DNA of 6,031 nucleotides from JTS-RE9 sp964649195 (GTDB taxonomy: Bacteria; Planctomycetota; Phycisphaerae; Phycisphaerales; Phycisphaeraceae). Shown piece after piece: positions 5,965 to 6,031 of the stretch (positions are counted from its first letter, which is position 1; each line of letters opens with the position of its first letter). Where the stretch lies: contig CAZYPK010000230.1 of NCBI GenBank assembly GCA_964649195.1, forward strand, positions 1-6,031, in the 5' to 3' direction. The notes beneath the pieces are model-generated. The model was not told where the DNA came from. It was given only the letters and a program-made list of their open reading frames with translations, and searched no databases. The translations under genes were made by a program, and so were the position numbers.

Positions 5965-6001
5965 GGGAGGGCGAGGCTCCCGGCGGGAGACGCGCCCTCC
6001 C
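5965..6001. repeat. Palindrome with nested inner stem near the window end
   Basis: GGGAGGGCG (5965-5973) pairs perfectly with CGCCCTCCC (5993-6001). Inside, CTCCC (5977-5981) pairs with GGGAG (5985-5989) around a GGC loop. It lies about 90 nt after the main hairpin group and just before the terminal ATG, so it could be in the leader of a gene beyond the window. Confidence 0.5.
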
Positions 6002-6031
6002 CGCAGGAGACTTCCGCTCTCCCGTCATATG

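Larger units (their letters stand above)
5631..6031. other. Gene-free region packed with palindromes
   Basis: The last 401 bases contain no credible gene. A frame on the minus strand (about 5690-6028) is open but crosses every hairpin, has no recognisable domain, and translates to Arg/Pro/Ala-rich sequence. At least six strong palindromes lie between 5671 and 6001. The stretch 5874-5960 is comparatively plain. The final three bases are ATG, which could be the start of the next gene, but the nearest AGGAGA (6005-6010) is too far upstream (18 nt) to support it. Confidence 0.7.

Noticed and set aside
5690..6028. A 112-residue minus-strand frame in the final gene-free region
   Set aside because: It spans five palindromes, has no recognisable domain, and its sequence looks like translated repeats.
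5960..6031. CATATG at 5960-5965 and again at 6026-6031, flanking the last palindrome
   Set aside because: A 6-bp self-complementary word found twice can be chance, and the second copy is cut by the window edge, so no boundary can be claimed.

Overview
The window is a GC-rich bacterial segment with compact, co-directional genes, all on the + strand. It carries one nearly complete export operon followed by hairpin-rich non-coding DNA. The high GC, the style of the adaptor (a Gly-Trp-Val-Glu-Pro stretch before the lipoyl-like domain), the split two-permease MacB/DevC-like transporter, the small Cys-rich lipoprotein and the palindrome-rich spacers together suggest a planctomycete-type bacterium, perhaps Phycisphaerae-like. 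That assignment is inference from gene style; no marker gene is present. The adaptor and the lipoprotein imply a cell with a periplasm.

Layout. Bases 1-72 are an open frame ending in TGA, probably the 3' end of an upstream gene. Bases 149-1717 encode a membrane-anchored HlyD/MacA-type periplasmic adaptor. Bases 1750-2442 encode a MacB/LolD-class ABC ATPase with all nucleotide-binding motifs. Bases 2439-3590 and 3616-4785 encode two different FtsX-like permeases, each with one N-terminal membrane helix, a large periplasmic domain and three C-terminal helices. Spacing is tight: 32 nt, a 4-nt ATGA overlap, then 25 nt, which indicates one transcript. A 302-bp spacer (4786-5087) holds a 37-bp near-perfect inverted repeat with smaller repeats nested inside it. 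Bases 5088-5630 encode a small lipoprotein with an OB-fold-like pattern and an unusual Cys-rich insert. The last 400 bp have no credible gene but hold at least six strong palindromes, several of them back to back.

How it works together (inference). The ATPase would energise a permease pair, most simply a heterodimer. The adaptor would link the pair to an outer-membrane factor, as in MacA-MacB-TolC or DevBCA. The substrate cannot be read from the sequence and no TolC-like gene is in view. The lipoprotein may be an accessory factor or an unrelated passenger.

The protein-coding part is recognisable as a known transporter architecture. The less explained parts are the inverted-repeat element between permease and lipoprotein, the hairpin array downstream with its competing pairings, and the Cys-rich motif of the lipoprotein. 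I see no CRISPR array, tRNA, rRNA, transposase or other unmistakable new system.
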